Shown in pieces: positions 46,297-56,028 of a stretch of 64,000 nt of DNA. Position 1 is the stretch's first letter. Every line of letters begins with the position of its first letter. Source of the stretch: Oreohelix idahoensis (taxonomy: Eukaryota; Mollusca; Gastropoda; Stylommatophora; Oreohelicidae); NCBI GenBank assembly GCA_024509875.1, contig JAMPIV010000305.1, positions 124,001 to 188,000 on the forward strand, written 5' to 3'. Both the position numbers and the translations under genes were made by a program. The notes beneath the pieces were generated by a model. It saw nothing but the letters and a program-made list of their open reading frames with translations. It was not told where the DNA came from and did no database searches.

Positions 46297-47410
46297 ACTG
46301 GTGGACCAGCTTTCTGGGTTTGACCTCGCAGAAGTTCAGAAGTCAACAGATTACCGATACCAGACCGTTTCCTGTGGCTGATACGACACACTTGCAGTAT
46401 TGGTTTGCTCTTTGTCAACACTTCGTCACGTGACCTGTCAGGTGAATGCAGTATGTAGGTCAGCGTTGATGACATTTTTTACATTAGACATTATAGAGTT
46501 TCACAGAACAGTTGGATCAATTCTTCTCAATGTTAACAGGAAGACAGTATGAGTGAACTAAGAAGTCCTATTTTCATCGATGGATCTTCTTGTTTTCCAT
46601 ATATGAACTTTAATATTTAAGGCCAGAATGTTTAATTGAATAAAGTGGCAGTTTGTTTATTTTCATAAAAATAACTTTGCCATTACTGTAAGACTGAGCC
46701 TATTTTGCAACACATACTATCATACACATAATTTATATATATTTATGTTTACATGTTATTTGTTTGTATAGTATGTTAGTTTCTATGTCAGCGGGTTGTG
46801 TTTAAGGTTGGGCGGCGTCCTCACAACAGAATATCCCACGTCATAGAGGGTCCGTTGTGGGCGTTTTCTATAGGTGCAATTTTCTTGATTGAAAATTTGC
46901 TGCGACAACTGTTGCTTTTGTGTTAGCTGTGAAGTCTGTAATTATTGTTATTTTTGTAATATTTCTTTGTTCTTTAGTTTTGTTTTGATTTGTTTGTAAT
47001 TTGTTGGTCTAACCTTTTCTATCTTTCAGTTCTATTCACAATTTATATTCATATATTGTGACGTCATTTGTGTTGTTATTCTTTGCAGATTCAGTGATTA
47101 TTTTCATTGATTTCCCTATTTGATTTATTTTGATTTCTGCAAACGTTCTTGTATTGTCAGTCCTATTTGTACTTTATGTATTCTGTTGGTTGACATATGT
47201 TTTATATAGGTATATTTCATAAGACACAATTGCCTGTGCACTGCACTTGGATTATGGTATAAACCAGTACCTGATTATTATTACTATTATACAAGACCTT
47301 ATTAAAGGCTTGTGACCCACAGATATTGGGATAGTATACTGATTAATCAAGTCATTGAGAACTTGTGGTATTATTATTGATTCAGGTGATTAGTATTATT
47401 GTTAGACATC
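46297..47410 (+). other. Inner element leader (untranslated)
   Basis: About 1.1 kb between the 5' LTR and the gag start, T-rich, with no open frame of note. The primer-binding site should lie at its start (TGGTGGACCAGC at 46299-46310), but I cannot match it to a tRNA. Confidence 0.6.
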
Positions 47411-50400
47411 ATGGCTACATTAGAATACTTCATTACACAAGGGAAAGCCCTTGATAAGACTGGTCAACAATTAGAACAATGGGCAGTTGCTCAATATGAC
47501 AAAGCATTAGCTGCAGAAGAGAGAAGAGCTATGGCAGAAGAGAAAAGATTAGCTGCAGATGAAAGAAAAGCTATGGCGGAAGAGAAAAGATTAGAAAGAG
47601 AAGCTGAGGCTGCTGCTGAACAAAAGAAATTGCAGATGCAGGTAGAGGAAAGGAGATTTGAAGCTGAACAAAAAAAAATTGGAAAGAGAAGCTGCGGCTG
47701 AACAAAAAAGATTAGACAGTGAAGCTGAACAAAAAAGATTAGACAGGGAAGCTGAACAAAAAAGATTAGACAGTGAAGCTGAACAAAAAAGATTAGACAG
47801 GGAAGCTGAACAAAAAAGATTAGACAGGGAAGCTGAACAAAAAAGATTAGACAGAGAGGCTGAAGAAAAAAAAGCAATAAGAGAACATGAATTTGAGTTG
47901 GAGAAATTAAGATTGACAAGTATGAGTAATGTTAATCAGGCATCTAGTGGTAATGATAAACCTTCTACTTACAAGGTTAAGGTTCCACCGTTCAATCAGT
48001 CCAGTGACGATATTACATTCTGGCTGGATAGATTTGAACGTTCTTGTCGTACACATAATGTGGATAAATCACAATACGCTAATCAATTATCAGAAAACTT
48101 GAAAGGTGAATCTTTGACTAGATTATGCCTTGTAGGAGAAGCAGATAAGGATAATTATGATGTCATTAGGGCGGCTTTGATAAAAAAATATCAGCTAAGT
48201 GAGGAAGGCTATCGCCTTTTATTTAAAACGATGGTACCTGAGACGGGTGTAGAATTCTCAGAATTCACTGCAAAGGCACGTCTCACAGTTGATCGTTGGA
48301 TTGAGCTTTCCAAAACAGAAAAAACGTATGAAGGACTTATGGATTTGTTGCTCAGAGATAAGATTATGTCATGTGTGAACAAACCTTTCCTTGAATTTAT
48401 ACATGAGCGTAAACCTAAATCTCTAAAAGAAATGGAAGAATATTGTTCCCAATATGTCACTGCACACCCCGACGTGACTTTTGGCAACACTAAGATTAAG
48501 GAGAGTATGCCAGTTGCTTCAGCAACACCATACAATCCCAATTATTCACACAGATTTCAGGGACCTCAAAACAGATTTGATAAAAAAGGTAACCATAATA
48601 GTTATCAAAACCAAGGTAACCAATCATTTCAGGGTTCTTCTTCAAAGAACTGGAGACGACCTGATAGCTCTCGACACAGGGGTGGTCATAATTATAGGAA
48701 TTTCCGTAGAGGAAGTAATTATAGAAACTATCAGGGTTATCCGTCTTGGAGTCAACAAGATCATAATTACAGAGATACTCATTATAATGAATATGATAAT
48801 GGTAACCAAGGGAACTATGACTCAAACCCAAATAGGGGTTACAATAGAGGTAACAATAACTACAGAGGTGATAATAACCGAGGTAGATCTCAAAACAAAA
48901 GACATAAACCACATTTTCAGGCAAACTCTGCACAACAAGAGTCCCATGAAGCCTATAAACAGAGTAAAGATAATAATGATGCTAGTAATATGGCATGTGC
49001 CGCTTTTGATTTTGGGAGAGCATCTCAGTGCCCCCAATGCAAAACGTTATTTGAGCCAACCACAGTGTCTACTTTAAGCTGTGGCCATCCTCTTCCTGCT
49101 CTTCCAGCATCAGTCGCGCATGATGGAAGAGGTTCTCTTGTCTTACATAAGGGTTTAGTGAATAACAATCCAGTCTCTGTGCTATTTGATTCTGGATGCA
49201 CCACAATTGGTGTTAGGCAGTCACTCGTAGATCCTTCCCGTGCCACTGGACAAGTAGTCAAATGTGTAACATTTGGCGGCACATTAGAGAAATACTCTAC
49301 TGCTATCATTAGGATTGCTACTCCTTTCTTTACAGGAGATGTACACGCATGTCTTCTTCCGAATCCGATCGCTGACCTCATCATCGGTCGCATTCATGGA
49401 GTCAAGGAATGCACTCCGCAACAAATTTCCACGTGGGAAAGGCAAAACATGCAGATTGCTAACGCTGTAGTCACTAGAGCTCAGGCTCTTAATATGCCTC
49501 AAACTTCATCTACTGAAGATAATGAAGTGCATAACCAAGATAATCCCTTGGTAATTTCTCGTGACTCGTTTATAAAACAGCAAGAAGATGATCCCACTCT
49601 GAAGAAATTCTTCATTCTTGCAACTAAAGGTGATCCGAATAAAGACACAAGTCGTAAATCGTGGATTACAAAGAAGAATGGCGTACTTGTACGTATGGTT
49701 CAAGACTCCATTACGTCAAGTCATTCTCAAATCCTGGTTCCCAAGAATTTGAGAGTTAAAATTTTGCAGCACGCTCACGACTCTCAGTGTGCTGGACACA
49801 TGGGTTTTTCCCGTACTAAGTCAAGAGTCCTTGCGGCTTTCTTTTGGCCATTGGTAAACAAGGACATACGTATTTATTGTCGATCTTGTAAAGTATGTCA
49901 GGAAGTTAAATCCAAAGGTCCACGGCATGCTGCACCCATTCAGGCGGCGGACATTCCTATTCGGCCGTTTCAAAAAATGGCCATAGACATTATTGGTCCA
50001 TTTAAGATCAAGTCTGCCAGAGGACATCAGTTTATCTTGACGTGTGTTGATATGTGCACACGTTGGCCAGAGGCTATTCCTCTGAAGAGCATTACTACTG
50101 ATGATATTGCAGATGCTCTTTGGCTTATATTTTCTCGTCTGGGGTTCCCCGGAGAGATATTGTCAGACCATGGCACCCAACTAATATCAGATACCATGTC
50201 TCAAGTAATGTCTACTCTGCAGATAGATAGATCTTTAAGTAGTATCTACCATCCAATGTCTAATGGTATGGTCGAACGCCTTAATAGAACACTTAAAAAC
50301 TTACTGGGGAAGATAACTGAGGATCATCCTCAAGACTGGGACAGAGTTTTACCTGCGGCCCTCTTCGCTTACAGAGAGGTACCCAATGAACATACGGGAT

Positions 50401-52370
50401 TTTCTCCCTTTGAACTCGTCTTTGGCGCGCGTCCGCGTGGCCCTATGTCGTTGCTTCACGATCTCATAACATCTGACAATATTGACGATGACACAAAGTC
50501 ATCCTACGAATATGTCATCGCGTTGAGACAAAAAATTATCGAAGCATGCAAATTAGCAACTTCTTCTTCTGAATTTGCGAAACAGAAGGCAAGGCAATTT
50601 GCCAATAAGAAGAGATGCTTACGACAACTTTGTCCTGGTGACAAAGCATTTGTATTACTACCTTGTAGGGAAAACAGATTACTTATTTCTTGGAAAGGTC
50701 CGTACGATATAATATCGAAAATTTCCGATGTCGACTATATTGTCGATATTGATGGGAAGCATAAAACCTTCCACATCAATATGCTTACTGAATTCCATGA
50801 ACGTCCGGATTATTTGCAACCCATTTTCCAAGCAACGGACAATTCTCCAGTACAACATGGTCATTACTCATCACTGTCCGTGATACAGGATGAGGAAACA
50901 AGTTTTTCAGATGTAAATCTTCCTCTTCCAATGATCCCACTTCATTCCAGTGAATCATGGAAGAACGTTACTGTCTCTCCTGATTTGTCTCTAGGAGAAC
51001 AGCGACAAGTTTCAACTATGTTGCAAACATTTCAGGATGTACTCACTGACATCCCTGGACAAACGAATGTCATTCAACATGACATTGTTCTAACTGACCA
51101 TACTCCTATTAGGGTTAGACCTTATCCTATACCTATACATTTTCAAGCACAGGTCGAGAAAGAGTTGGATGAGATGATAGATTTGAAAATAATCGAACCA
51201 TCCACCTCTGCATATTCTTCGCCGATGGTTATTGTGCGTAAAAAAGACAATAACATACGTCTTTGCGTTGACTATCGAAAATTGAATCAAGTAACTAAGT
51301 TCGATGCCGAACCTATGCCTTTACTGGAAGAGCTACTTACTCGACTCTCCAAATCTCATTTTTTCACTAAACTTGATTTGTCTAAAGGATATTGGCAAGT
51401 TCCTTTATCTGAACGCGCCAAACCTCTCACGGCTTTTTCAACACCTAGAGGTTTGTTCCAATGGAATTTTATGCCTTTCGGTCTTATGAACGCACCAGCT
51501 ACGTTCGTACGCATGATGCGCCGAATCCTATCTTATCGGTCAGATGTCATTGCATATCTAGACGACATCTGTCTTTTCAGCGATACTTGGGAAGATCACT
51601 ATTCAGGGTTAGATGAATTGCTGTCTACTTTGCGTGAGCACAACCTGACAGCGAAACCCTCTAAAGCCTATATTGGTTTTAGCGAAATTTCTTTCCTAGG
51701 CCACCGAGTTGGTCATGGTTTCCTAAAGACAGAGGACCATAATACTAGTAAGATACTTAACATCTCAATCCCTAAGACTAAAAAACAGGTGAGAAGTCTG
51801 TTAGGTCTTATTCAATTTTATGGCAGATTCATTCAGAATCTATCCTCTATCATGGCACCTCTCTCAACACTTCTAAAGAAAGGTTCGCCTAATGTGGTCC
51901 ACTGGTCTCAGGAATGCCAATGCTCTCTGGATAAGATTAAAACATTGTTTTCAACACCACCTATTTTAGTGCTACCTACTAAAGATAAGACATTCGTTCT
52001 TCGTAGTGACGCTTCATCCACTGGGATTGGAGCGGCACTAATGCAAGAGTACTCTGGAACTCTGCATCCTGTAATGTATATTTCCAGAAAACTTAATGCG
52101 GCAGAAAGGAATTATTCGGTTTTAGACCGTGAGCTATTAGCTATGGTTTGGTCGATCCTCAAACTACAGAGATTCCTTCTAGGCGCACATTTCATAGTAG
52201 AAACCGACCAAAAAGCTCTTACTGCTATACAGAGTAAGAATTTGAAGAGCTCGAGGTCTACTCGATATGCAATTGCTCTTCAACCTTTTCATTTCTCTGT
52301 GCGAGCTATTCGTGGATCAGATAATGTGATGGCAGACATTCTGTCAAGATGCCCACATGATTCCACATAA
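47411..52370 (+). CDS. Inner element Gag-Pol polyprotein: protease-integrase-reverse transcriptase-RNase H
   Basis: The ATG at 47411 has a good context (A at -3, G at +4). One break, at a run of nine A (47670-47678), separates about 87 Gag residues from a 1570-residue frame (numbered from 47658). In order: Glu/Lys/Gln-rich coiled coil with six 9-aa repeats (DREAEQKRL; 47706-47870); SCAN-like capsid; Asn/Gly/Arg/Tyr-rich tract (about 298-420); CPQC and CGH; protease LFDSG (D511); integrase zinc-binding H707/H714, C744/C747; integrase core D777, D837, E873 (DD35E); GPY/F-like WKGPYDI; reverse transcriptase D1240 and YLDD 1300-1303; RNase H from D1451. Pol ends with RNase H, so integrase precedes reverse transcriptase. 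Translation of the full protein would need frameshifting, unless the A run is a sequence error. Confidence 0.93.
47670..47678 (+). other. A9 run at the Gag frame break
   Basis: The upstream frame ends soon after this run, and the downstream frame is open through it. It is either a homopolymer length error, a real disabling indel, or a slippage site. Confidence 0.7.
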
Positions 52371-52848
52371 CTATTAGGGCTTAGACTTCTTGATATGTCT
52401 AGTTCTATAGTAGTTCCTTTTCTATATCATGATAGATACACATTTGTAATTTAATAATATAATGATTGTATCACTACATAGCGGTTCATTGATGTTTATT
52501 CACCGCTGTGCTTTGATGATTTTTTCTTCATAAATCATAAATTTAAGATATCTAATACGAAATGATGATATGAATTTTTTAGGCATTGTGTAATTGCCAG
52601 AATTGTATTATACTTTGATGACACCTTCCTGGAAAAATATACTTGTAGAGAAATAATTTCTCTCAGTTTATGAGACACATTCTCACCAGTCGCTCCATAA
52701 GTCGACTTAGCCTCATATTAGGCGTTATAGGTATTCCTGATATTTTCATCTGCGCATTATTCATGCGTTGTGAGCCTATTGTACGTTGCTCCTAGATGTA
52801 TTTCAAAAAGAAAAAAAAAAATGTTCCATTTTTTTTTTTCCCGGGAGG
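52371..52848 (+). other. Inner element 3' untranslated segment and polypurine tract
   Basis: No gene. It ends with an A run, a T run and the purine-rich CCCGGGAGG directly before TGTGGTAAG, the likely 3' LTR start. Confidence 0.65.
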
Positions 52849-54368
52849 TGTGGTAAGACTGTTACGTGCAGTCTTTGATATCTTACAATATTATACATTG
52901 GTATTCTTGTTATCTTCGCAAATATTTTGAAAGCAAAATAGTGCTTAAGGGAAAGTCATTATTGTGTTACTTCCCTTGAAAGTTGTGTCGGCTCTTTCGA
53001 TCAAACTCCGCGGATAAATCCATTTTACTGCGATTTATTCGTTGTTTGGGTAATAATAGATTGTTCTTGCTTCAGAATATCTATGGCCTGAATTTATGTG
53101 TATTGTTTGTCTGAGTAGGACGAGTCTGTCTTATATCTGTATATCTTTACATATCTAAGTCGAACTATATGTTCTGTTGTCTCTAGAGAGGTCGAAGGCT
53201 ATTCGGCGGATGTGTCGCTAGAGAGTGGTGTGATTTGGCTTCGTCCTGATAGGGACTGTGTGTTTTCCATGTCGGCCTGTCGCCGGGGAAAAAGTGATCT
53301 CAGTATTTGTGGGGAAGGTGATAGTCGTCTAAACCTATCGTGTATGCTTTACCCCAGTGTTTAGTCGTATTGCCAAGGAATGGCAGTTTCATATTTCCTA
53401 TACCAAGGTAATCAAAGATACTCTTATGAACTCTCGATCGAAGCCACCATTTTCGATAGTTACGATTTGAATGTCTAAGAGAATATATTTGACTCGATGA
53501 AAACGACTTCGATTCCTAGCAGCACTATATCCTGTAGATTGCAGTCAATTGTTCATGATCAAATCTACAGAGCAATGAAATGTTTTATGAATGACTAACT
53601 TTAGGACAGATTCATTATCTGTATCCAAACGTGAGTGACAGCTCACGAGTGAAGCCATCTTGGAACCAAAACATGTAGTGACTTTCAAGAAGAGAAAAGG
53701 GATGCCCGTATTATCGCTTGATCAGTCCAGAGATCACTGCTACACATGAGAACCCATTGCTAGCGGTTCAATATTATTATATGGAAAAATATGTGCTGAA
53801 CATTATGTTGAAGAATCGTCGCTAGACGAGATTAGGTTTAGAAGCCATCTGAAATATTGTTTATAAGCTGACGTGCTCAGTCAGTGAAGTCAGATGATAT
53901 ATGTATGGGCGATACTGAGTGCTTGGCTACTGACAGTCCATTATACACTTATTCTACATGAGTGCCCATGTAACATTGCAAGACCATTTATCCACTGTAC
54001 TATGATGTATTATGGCAACCTGTGATTTGTCACTATCTGTGCTGTCGAGTGTGTACGTCCAATTAAACTTTAGAAAAGGTACACAGTCGTTGGTGTCGAT
54101 GACTTCCAGCCATACATGAGTGTGAGAAAAGAACATTTTTTGTCAACACCACGAACCTTTATTATCATTCGCACATTATACACTCAATCCATGTCTACAC
54201 ACCACTGCGTAGGTCAAGTTGACATTCCATACACTACAGTGGAGCAAACAACACCATAGAGATCTTATCAACTGATGATGATGATGATGTCTGCTTCCAT
54301 CCACTTATATCTATCTTTTGGTGGATATCATTAACGGGAATAAAAATCCAACTTTATCAACCTTATCA
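52849..54368 (+). repeat. Inner element 3' LTR
   Basis: Starts TGTGGTAAG and ends CTTATCA, short inverted ends with the TG...CA form. The first 19 bp or so are absent from the 5' LTR. The rest matches 44800-46296. Confidence 0.9.
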
Positions 54369-54398
54369 GTGAACGTTGATCGTTGATTGGTTGAAGCA
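54369..54398. repeat. 30-bp flank duplication, right copy
   Basis: Exact repeat of 44770-44799. The outer LTR resumes at 54399. Confidence 0.9.
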
Positions 54399-54456
54399 AA
54401 TCTCTATCTCGACATAGTGATTAACAAAGTAGTGGGTTACACTTCGTTTCACGACA
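54399..54456 (-). repeat. Outer element 5' LTR, remaining part
   Basis: Matches 38986-39044 and ends at CACGACA next to the TCTGT target duplication (54457-54461). Confidence 0.9.
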
Positions 54457-55120
54457 TCTGTCCATGTCTTCTTTACCCTCTTCAATTCAGATTCCAGATC
54501 TCGTTTCCGTGTGTCTCCCTCTACATATTTTACCCTTGGGATTCCAGAACAATAATTGTCTTGTCATGCGAATAAACAGGTCTTTTCAATGCGTGTCCAA
54601 TCCATCTCCAGCGTCTTCTTCTCAACTCTTGTTCCACTGGCACTTGTCTGGTTCTTGTCATCTCTTGGTCCACTGGCACTTGTCTGGTTCTTGTTATCTC
54701 TTGGTCCACTGGCGCTTGTCTGGTTCTTGTCATCTCTTGTTCCACTGGCGCTTGTCTGGTTCTTGTCATCTCTTGGTCCACTGGCGCTTGTCTGGTTCTT
54801 GTCATCTCTTGGTCCACTGGCACTTGTCTGGTTCTTGTCATCTCTTGTTCCACTGGCGCTTGTCTGGTTCTTGTCATCTCTTGTTCCACTGGCGCTTGTC
54901 TGGTTCTTCTCATCTCTTGTTTCACTGGCGCTTGTCTGGTTCTTGTCATCTTTGTTCCACTGGCGCTTGTCTGGTTCTTGTCATCTCTTGTTCCACTGGC
55001 GCTTGTCTGGTTCTTGTCATCTATTGTTCCACTGGCGCTTGTCTGGTTCTTGTCATCAATTCCACATTTGTGATTTTGTCTTACCACTGTAATCCTTCAC
55101 TCCTGCGCAAGCACCCTTTA
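54457..55120 (-). repeat. LINE 3' coding tail containing a minisatellite
   Basis: Minus-strand LINE tail: a KGCLRRSEGLQW-like segment (55120-55080), KITNVELMTRT, then the minisatellite, then RRRRWRWIGHALKR (near 54630-54590), WNPKGK-like residues, and a Glu-rich segment cut at 54462 by the outer LTR element. The distal half lies at 36560-36715. Dead fragment of a non-LTR polyprotein. Confidence 0.75.
54625..55060. repeat. 36-bp minisatellite, 12 units
   Basis: Twelve units of about TCCACTGGCGCTTGTCTGGT plus TCTTGTCATCTCTTGT, mostly 36 bp, one of 35 bp near 54945. Each unit encodes MTRTRQAPVEQE on the minus strand, the residues that normally precede the RRRRWRWIGH block of the LINE tail. The array therefore arose by local amplification of LINE coding sequence. 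All three plus frames and the minus frame are open because 36 is a multiple of three. Confidence 0.92.
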
Positions 55121-55378
55121 ATGGAGCGCCCGATTGGCAGGGTGGTTAGAGAGCTGGTTTCTCGCGGCAAAGATACCGGGTTCGAAACATAGTGACGTCA
55201 CGTTCCAGTCTACGCAGCTGTAAATAGATACCTGACTGCTCGTGAGTTAAGGAAGGAAGAGGCAGCGAGGAAGGGAATCGGTCACCCCACCACTCGATGC
55301 TGGACCTAGTATGGTGAAGTCTCTAACATTTCACTCCCTCCGGCAGTATCTGCTTTGGGGGGCTACCTTAATCTTTAC
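55121..55378 (+). repeat. tRNA-derived SINE, family S2 (full-length-like)
   Basis: A-box-like TGGCAGGGTGGTTAGAG (55136-55152), B-box-like GGGTTCGAAAC (55178-55188), then the S2 body: GGCAGCGAGGAAGGGA, GATGCTGGACCTAG, GGTGAAGTCTCTAACATTTC and GGCAGTATCTGCTTT. The best-preserved S2 copy here. Confidence 0.82.
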
Positions 55379-55487
55379 CCCAGAACTGACGAGACACCCA
55401 GAGTTGATGGCTCTAACTTTTTTTAAATCCATATTAGTTGTAGTTTTTGTAGCTTAAAGTTTCTACAAGTCGAGTTACATGCTTAAC

Positions 55488-55575
55488 CATCTGTAGTCGC
55501 CTGTTACGACATGCTTGGTGGGTTACAATGTTACTATTCTTTGCTACCTTTTCATGCCCTGGTAACACACAGGCG
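55488..55575 (-). repeat. Dispersed repeat family E copy
   Basis: On the minus strand: TGTTACCAGGGCATGAAAAG, GTAGCAAAGAATAGTAACAT, CATGTCGTAACAGGCGACTA. Compare 59965-60035. Confidence 0.65.
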
Positions 55576-55856
55576 CTTCTTTACGTACGGTAACCAATCA
55601 TTTGTAAGATATCTTTACGTGCACTTAAAGCTCGCATGAGCTGATCGTAATCCGGACACCCACAACTACGAGGCGTCGTGTACTTTTTGTATGTTCTGTT
55701 TGGTCTTCAAGATTCCGTCCCTTGCAAGGGAACCAGACGAAGAGTCTGTAACGTTAATTCTTGCATGGATAAGCCTCCAGAATGAAATAATTCTTGCTTA
55801 TTGAAGTCGAGCTTGCATATAAATATATAAATCAATTACAAATATTAGCAATTAGT

Positions 55857-55887
55857 TGGGGGGGGGGAGTAGGGGGAGGGGTGTGTC

Positions 55888-55980
<93 letters not shown>

Positions 55981-55990
55981 TATATATATA

Positions 55991-56025
<35 letters not shown>
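55857..56025. repeat. G run, (GT)n and (TA)n compound microsatellite
   Basis: A run of about 11 G, then GGGGGAGG, (GT)n at about 55881-55906 and (TA)n to 56025 with two TACTATA interruptions. It abuts the Tc1-like element. Confidence 0.95.

Positions 56026-56028
<3 letters not shown>

Larger units (their letters stand above)
44800..54368 (+). mobile_element. Inner Gmr1-like Ty3/Gypsy retrotransposon (young, nested)
   Basis: A 9.57-kb element: 5' LTR 44800-46296, leader 46297-47410, gag-pol 47411-52370, a 0.48-kb 3' segment, a purine-rich tract (52843-52848), and 3' LTR 52849-54368. Pol order is protease, integrase, reverse transcriptase, RNase H. By eye the LTRs differ at only about two or three sites over 1.5 kb, which implies very recent insertion. 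The 5' LTR lacks about 19 bp found at the start of the 3' LTR, and the flanks show a 30-bp duplication in place of the usual 4-6 bp. Confidence 0.92.
36716..54456 (-). mobile_element. Outer Gmr1-like Ty3/Gypsy retrotransposon (split by a nested element)
   Basis: Minus-strand LTR retrotransposon. Its 3' LTR is 36716-39044, and its 5' LTR is 43060-44799 plus 54369/54399-54456. LTRs start TGTCGTGAAACG and end CGCCACA on the minus strand. A 5-bp target duplication TCTGT flanks the whole. The internal order is gag, protease, integrase (N-terminal part), reverse transcriptase, RNase H. The plus-strand element at 44800-54368 is inserted in its 5' LTR. Outside a roughly 245-bp deletion and a SINE insertion, the LTRs are nearly identical by eye, yet the coding region is badly damaged. 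Confidence 0.9.

Noticed and set aside
46297..47410. env-like or accessory gene in the inner element
   Set aside because: No frame of useful length in the leader or in 52371-52848. No envelope gene is present in either element.
48481..49077. 198-aa plus frame and other frames overlapping the inner gag-pol
   Set aside because: Shadow frames of the 1570-residue polyprotein over its Asn-rich tract.
54464..55192. Repeat-protein frames of 178-242 aa on the plus strand
   Set aside because: All frames are open because of the 36-bp minisatellite. The real origin is a minus-strand LINE tail.
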